DNA from: Bacteroidales bacterium UBA5072
Lineage (GTDB): Bacteria; Bacteroidota; Bacteroidia; Bacteroidales; UBA10428
Direction: 5' to 3'
Length of the DNA: 64,000 nucleotides
NCBI GenBank assembly: GCA_002415855.1
Contig: DIAS01000068.1
Span: forward strand, 54,291-118,290
Of this stretch, positions 61,066 to 64,000 are shown in pieces (the first letter of the stretch is position 1; each line of letters starts with the position of its first letter). Position numbers and translations under genes: made by a program. Under the pieces are notes generated by a model that worked only from the letters and a program-made list of their open reading frames with translations, made no database searches and had not been told where the DNA came from.

Positions 61066-61776
61066 ATGAAAAGAATAATTATCCTTGCCTTATTCTTCGT
61101 ACCCCTGGTTATAAAAGCCCAGAATTTTCAGCTGCATTACGATTTCGGGGAAGATCGCAAATTGTATACCGCTACCCTGGAAATGTTTAGACCTGATACA
61201 CTGGGCTCCACCTTCTGGTTCGTTGATCTTGACTTCAATTTTCCCGGTAACCCGCGCAGTATGTCAGCCGCCTATTGGGAGTTCTCGCGCGATTTCTATA
61301 TTCCGGGGTTGCGAAAAAAACCTGCCTTCGATCAGCTCACTTTCCATCTGGAATATGATGACGGATTCACCGCTTACAAGGACAGCGGGAACTACATGGG
61401 GGCTGCAAGCTATAACAGTGTTTTCCTGACCGGTTTCAGCCACCCGCTAAGAATCGGTCAGGTGGTCCTGACCACCCAATGGCTGTGCCGGATGCCCCGG
61501 GGCATGGATGTTCCTGATTTCCAATTCACGGTTGTGTGGTTTCAGTCTGTTTTTAAAGGAAGATTGCTGCTTACCGGCTTCCTGGACCTCTGGTCGCAGG
61601 ACAAAATTGATGATACTGAAAAAAAAGAGCTTGTTTTTCAAACAGAACCCCAGTTCTGGCTCCTTCTTACTCCAAAGATAGCCCTTGGCGGAGAGATCGA
61701 GATCAGTAAGAACTTCCCGGTCGGCCCGAATGAATGGGAATTCTTCCCTACACTGGGCTTCCGATGGGAGTTTTAG
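61066..61776 (+). CDS. DUF5020 outer-membrane protein
   Basis: 236 residues. Signal ending IKAQ, then NFQLHYDFGEDRKLYTATLEMFRPDTLGSTFWFVDLDF, a beta-barrel pattern of DUF5020 (related to nucleoside-channel Tsx-like barrels), ending GFRWEF. Probable small outer-membrane channel. Confidence 0.8.
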   Translation: MKRIIILALFFVPLVIKAQNFQLHYDFGEDRKLYTATLEMFRPDTLGSTFWFVDLDFNFPGNPRSMSAAYWEFSRDFYIPGLRKKPAFDQLTFHLEYDDGFTAYKDSGNYMGAASYNSVFLTGFSHPLRIGQVVLTTQWLCRMPRGMDVPDFQFTVVWFQSVFKGRLLLTGFLDLWSQDKIDDTEKKELVFQTEPQFWLLLTPKIALGGEIEISKNFPVGPNEWEFFPTLGFRWEF

Positions 61777-61856
61777 AAATGCTGGTAAAAAAACGGTATA
61801 CTATTTGTATTGGTAAGCGGTTGTACTAATTTTACCCGCTAATCCAAACGATATCA

Positions 61857-64000
61857 ATGTCCAAATCCCATATACTTCTCTTTATCCTTTTCGTGATCTC
61901 TTCTTTCAGTGTTTCGGCGCAAAAAACTGTTATCAGGGGGAAGGTTATTGATTCGGAAACCAAGGAGCCCATACCTTTTACAAACATCGGTTTTCAGCAC
62001 AGCCTTGTGGGAACCATCAGCGAAAATGACGGTTCATTCTTTCTTTCCACGCCCAAAGCTACCGATACCCTGCTTGTATCCAGCATAGGTTACCAACTAT
62101 TACGCCTGCCTGTTAAAAAGGGTGTTGAGCAGTATTTTGAAGTAAACCTGGTCCCTACAGCCATCGCTATCGAGGCAGTTGTGGTGACACCCGGTGAAAA
62201 TCCGGCCTTTAAAATACTCAGGGCCATCAATGAGCATAAAAAGCAAAATGATCCGTCGAGGCTTTCCTCCTTTCAGTACAATGCCTATACCAAGATGCGT
62301 CTTGATATGAACAATGTGGGGGAAAACATTAAAGATCAGCGTTTTTTGCAGGATTTCGCATTTGTATTTGATTACATGGATTCGTCCGAAGTATTCAATA
62401 AAAATTACCTGCCACTGTTAATTACGGAAACTGTTTCCAAGGTTTATTTTTCAAAAGACCCGCCTGTGAACCGTGAAGTGATCGAAGCGTTCAAGGTGAG
62501 CGGGATCGAAAACAAGACAGTTTCCCAGTTCACCGGAAGGATGTACCAGCAGCTGAATATCTATGACAATTTCATACTTTTCTTTGATCCCGGATTCATT
62601 AGTCCTATCGCCGATTTCGGTCGTTTATACTACAAATATTATCTGGAGGACAGCACTTATATCGATGGTAAATTCTGCTATAAGATCTCTTTCAAACCCA
62701 AAAGGGAACAGATAAGAACCTTTCATGGCTTTATCTGGGTCGCGGATACCTCCTATGCCATTAAGAAATTCCAATTGCGGGTTTCCAAGGATGTTAATCT
62801 TAACCTGTTGAAGGACATGATTGCCACCTACGAATACGACCAGGTGAATGATACAACATGGTTCCTGACAAGTGAAGATATCGTGATCGACTTCAATGTG
62901 GCTGAAAAGACTTATGGTTTCTTCGGCAGGAAAACTGCTGTTTATGACAGCATCCGCTTCGACAACCCGGTGCCCGAACCTGTTAAAAAAATGACTACCG
63001 ATACCTATGTGCTGGAGGATAAAATTGACAGGGATGAAAGCTATTGGGAAGCTAACCGGAAATCGGACCTGACCGAAGAAGACAGCAAGATTTATACTAT
63101 GGTGGACTCGGTAAAGAAAGTGCCGATGTATAAAACGCTGTATTCTATGGTCAACATGCTGGCCAGTGCTTACCTCGTTGTCGGGCCTGTTGAACTGGGA
63201 CCTTATTACACTTTTGTCAGCGGTAATGTGATCGAAGGACCGCGAATCCGACTGGGAGGACGAACCAGCAATGCTTTCAGCACTAAGATCATGCTCGGAG
63301 GACATGTAGCCTATGGATTTAAGGATGAGCGATACAAGTACGGGCTATATGCAACGTACATGTTCAACACCAATCCCCGACGCACTGCAACAGTTTCATA
63401 TTTCCATGACATCAGGCAGCTCGGTAAAAGCGAAAATGCTTTCCTCGATGACAATATCATGGCTTCCATTCTCAGGCGAGCTCCCAACTACAAACTGACC
63501 CTGGTGGACCAGTTTAATGTGTTTTACGAACATGAATGGGTACTGGGATTTTCAAATACGCTTAAACTCACCTATCAAACCATCTATCCAACAACCTATG
63601 TGCCATTTGTTGAATATGGAACAACAGAGGGGGATACCCTTATTGGCTCGCCACTGACATCGGCTGAAATTACACTGAGTACGCATTTTGCTTACCGTGA
63701 GAAATTCCTCTGGGGTAAATTCGAGCGAACAAGCCTGGGTTCCAAATATCCCACGCTCGACCTTGATCTGACCTTCGGACCCAAGGGCCTTTATGGAAGT
63801 GACTATGAATACTTCAAGTTCAGACTGAGAATTACCGACAAGGTTGAAACCAATCCGTTAGGATATTTGCGCTACAGGCTCACTTTTGGAAAAATATACG
63901 GTACCCTCCCCTACCCCTTGCTCAAGCTGCATGAGGGTAATGAAACCTATGCCTACGATCCGATTTCATTTAACATGATGAATTACTATGAGTTTGTCAG
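61857..64000 (+). CDS. DUF5686 with carboxypeptidase-like N-terminal domain, 3' end cut by window edge
   Basis: From ATG 61857 the frame stays open to the window end (about 714 codons). Signal peptide ending SVSAQ, then a carboxypeptidase-regulatory domain (about 20-110, VIRGKVIDSETKEPIPFTNIGF). The DUF5686 part begins near 120 (FKILRAINEHKKQNDPSRLSSFQYNAYTKMRLDM), and the barrel-like region follows. Such proteins sit in the outer membrane of Bacteroidota. The stop codon and terminal barrel lie beyond the window. Confidence 0.85.
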   Translation, partial: MSKSHILLFILFVISSFSVSAQKTVIRGKVIDSETKEPIPFTNIGFQHSLVGTISENDGSFFLSTPKATDTLLVSSIGYQLLRLPVKKGVEQYFEVNLVPTAIAIEAVVVTPGENPAFKILRAINEHKKQNDPSRLSSFQYNAYTKMRLDMNNVGENIKDQRFLQDFAFVFDYMDSSEVFNKNYLPLLITETVSKVYFSKDPPVNREVIEAFKVSGIENKTVSQFTGRMYQQLNIYDNFILFFDPGFISPIADFGRLYYKYYLEDSTYIDGKFCYKISFKPKREQIRTFHGFIWVADTSYAIKKFQLRVSKDVNLNLLKDMIATYEYDQVNDTTWFLTSEDIVIDFNVAEKTYGFFGRKTAVYDSIRFDNPVPEPVKKMTTDTYVLEDKIDRDESYWEANRKSDLTEEDSKIYTMVDSVKKVPMYKTLYSMVNMLASAYLVVGPVELGPYYTFVSGNVIEGPRIRLGGRTSNAFSTKIMLGGHVAYGFKDERYKYGLYATYMFNTNPRRTATVSYFHDIRQLGKSENAFLDDNIMASILRRAPNYKLTLVDQFNVFYEHEWVLGFSNTLKLTYQTIYPTTYVPFVEYGTTEGDTLIGSPLTSAEITLSTHFAYREKFLWGKFERTSLGSKYPTLDLDLTFGPKGLYGSDYEYFKFRLRITDKVETNPLGYLRYRLTFGKIYGTLPYPLLKLHEGNETYAYDPISFNMMNYYEFV

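Noticed and set aside
62625..63305. A 226-residue minus-strand frame
   Set aside because: It is antisense to the DUF5686 gene that reads through the whole region with clear domain matches.
1..64000. tRNA, rRNA, insertion sequence or prophage genes
   Set aside because: No cloverleaf, transposase, integrase or phage structural gene was recognised on either strand.

Overview
The window is a chromosomal segment of a Bacteroidota bacterium, most likely an anaerobic or microaerophilic member of the Bacteroidales/Marinilabiliales side of the phylum. The evidence is the gldD-gldE-ssb-mutY block, a TonB-dependent receptor paired with a DUF4249 lipoprotein, families typical of the phylum (DUF5916, DUF5686, DUF5020, GIN-domain), the near absence of Shine-Dalgarno sequences, and repeated promoter -7 boxes of the TAnnTTTG type. 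No rRNA, tRNA, phage, insertion sequence or CRISPR array was seen, and no gene-free stretch exceeds about 300 bases.

Layout. 1-4833 (minus): mutY, ssb, gldE, gldD, a phosphopantetheinyl transferase and a geranylgeranylglyceryl-phosphate-synthase-like gene cut by the left edge. 4973-7058 (plus): HU-like protein, a 31-residue AURKAIP1/COX24-type basic protein, a terminator and RNase G. 7124-13979: HGSNAT-like membrane acyltransferase, DsbD, an M1 metallopeptidase and Hsp20. 14257-17727: a GntR-family regulator, deoC, a sugar permease and a PfkB kinase, which read as a deoxyribose/ribose utilisation operon. 17731-20923 (minus): a DoxX / aldo-keto-reductase-like fusion and a toroid-type lipoprotein. 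21134-24628: a corrinoid protein, a homocysteine methyltransferase, a stand-alone methionine-synthase activation domain and a convergent UroD/MtaA-type methyltransferase. Together these look like a split, apparently folate-independent methionine-forming system and are the best candidate for unusual biology here.

24745-38891: GH30 glycosidase, PchB-like chorismate mutase with a DRE-TIM aldolase, an EamA exporter, a DUF362/DUF6599 pair, an MG2-type large secreted protein, a double-VOC protein, an SDR/PlsC overlapping pair, an MFS transporter and a flavin reductase. 39068-46487: ECF sigma factor, anti-sigma-like protein, two adhesin/solenoid-like surface proteins, two outer-membrane proteins, then TonB receptor plus DUF4249. 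46541-53346: a winged-helix regulator with a membrane partner behind a textbook promoter/operator, a DUF5916 protein, Ddl and a LytS/LytTR two-component pair. 53343-64000: small lipoproteins and metalloprotease-like proteins, a lipoprotein serpin, a STAS-like protein, DUF1284, an AlgE-like porin, DUF1080, rsmI, a conserved hypothetical, DUF5020 and a DUF5686 gene cut by the right edge.

A pattern no single gene explains is a set of intergenic tracts with exact 7-bp periodicity but different sequence at each locus. They mostly butt directly against stop codons (33396, 34512, 36825, 46482, with 60961 and weakly 13382).
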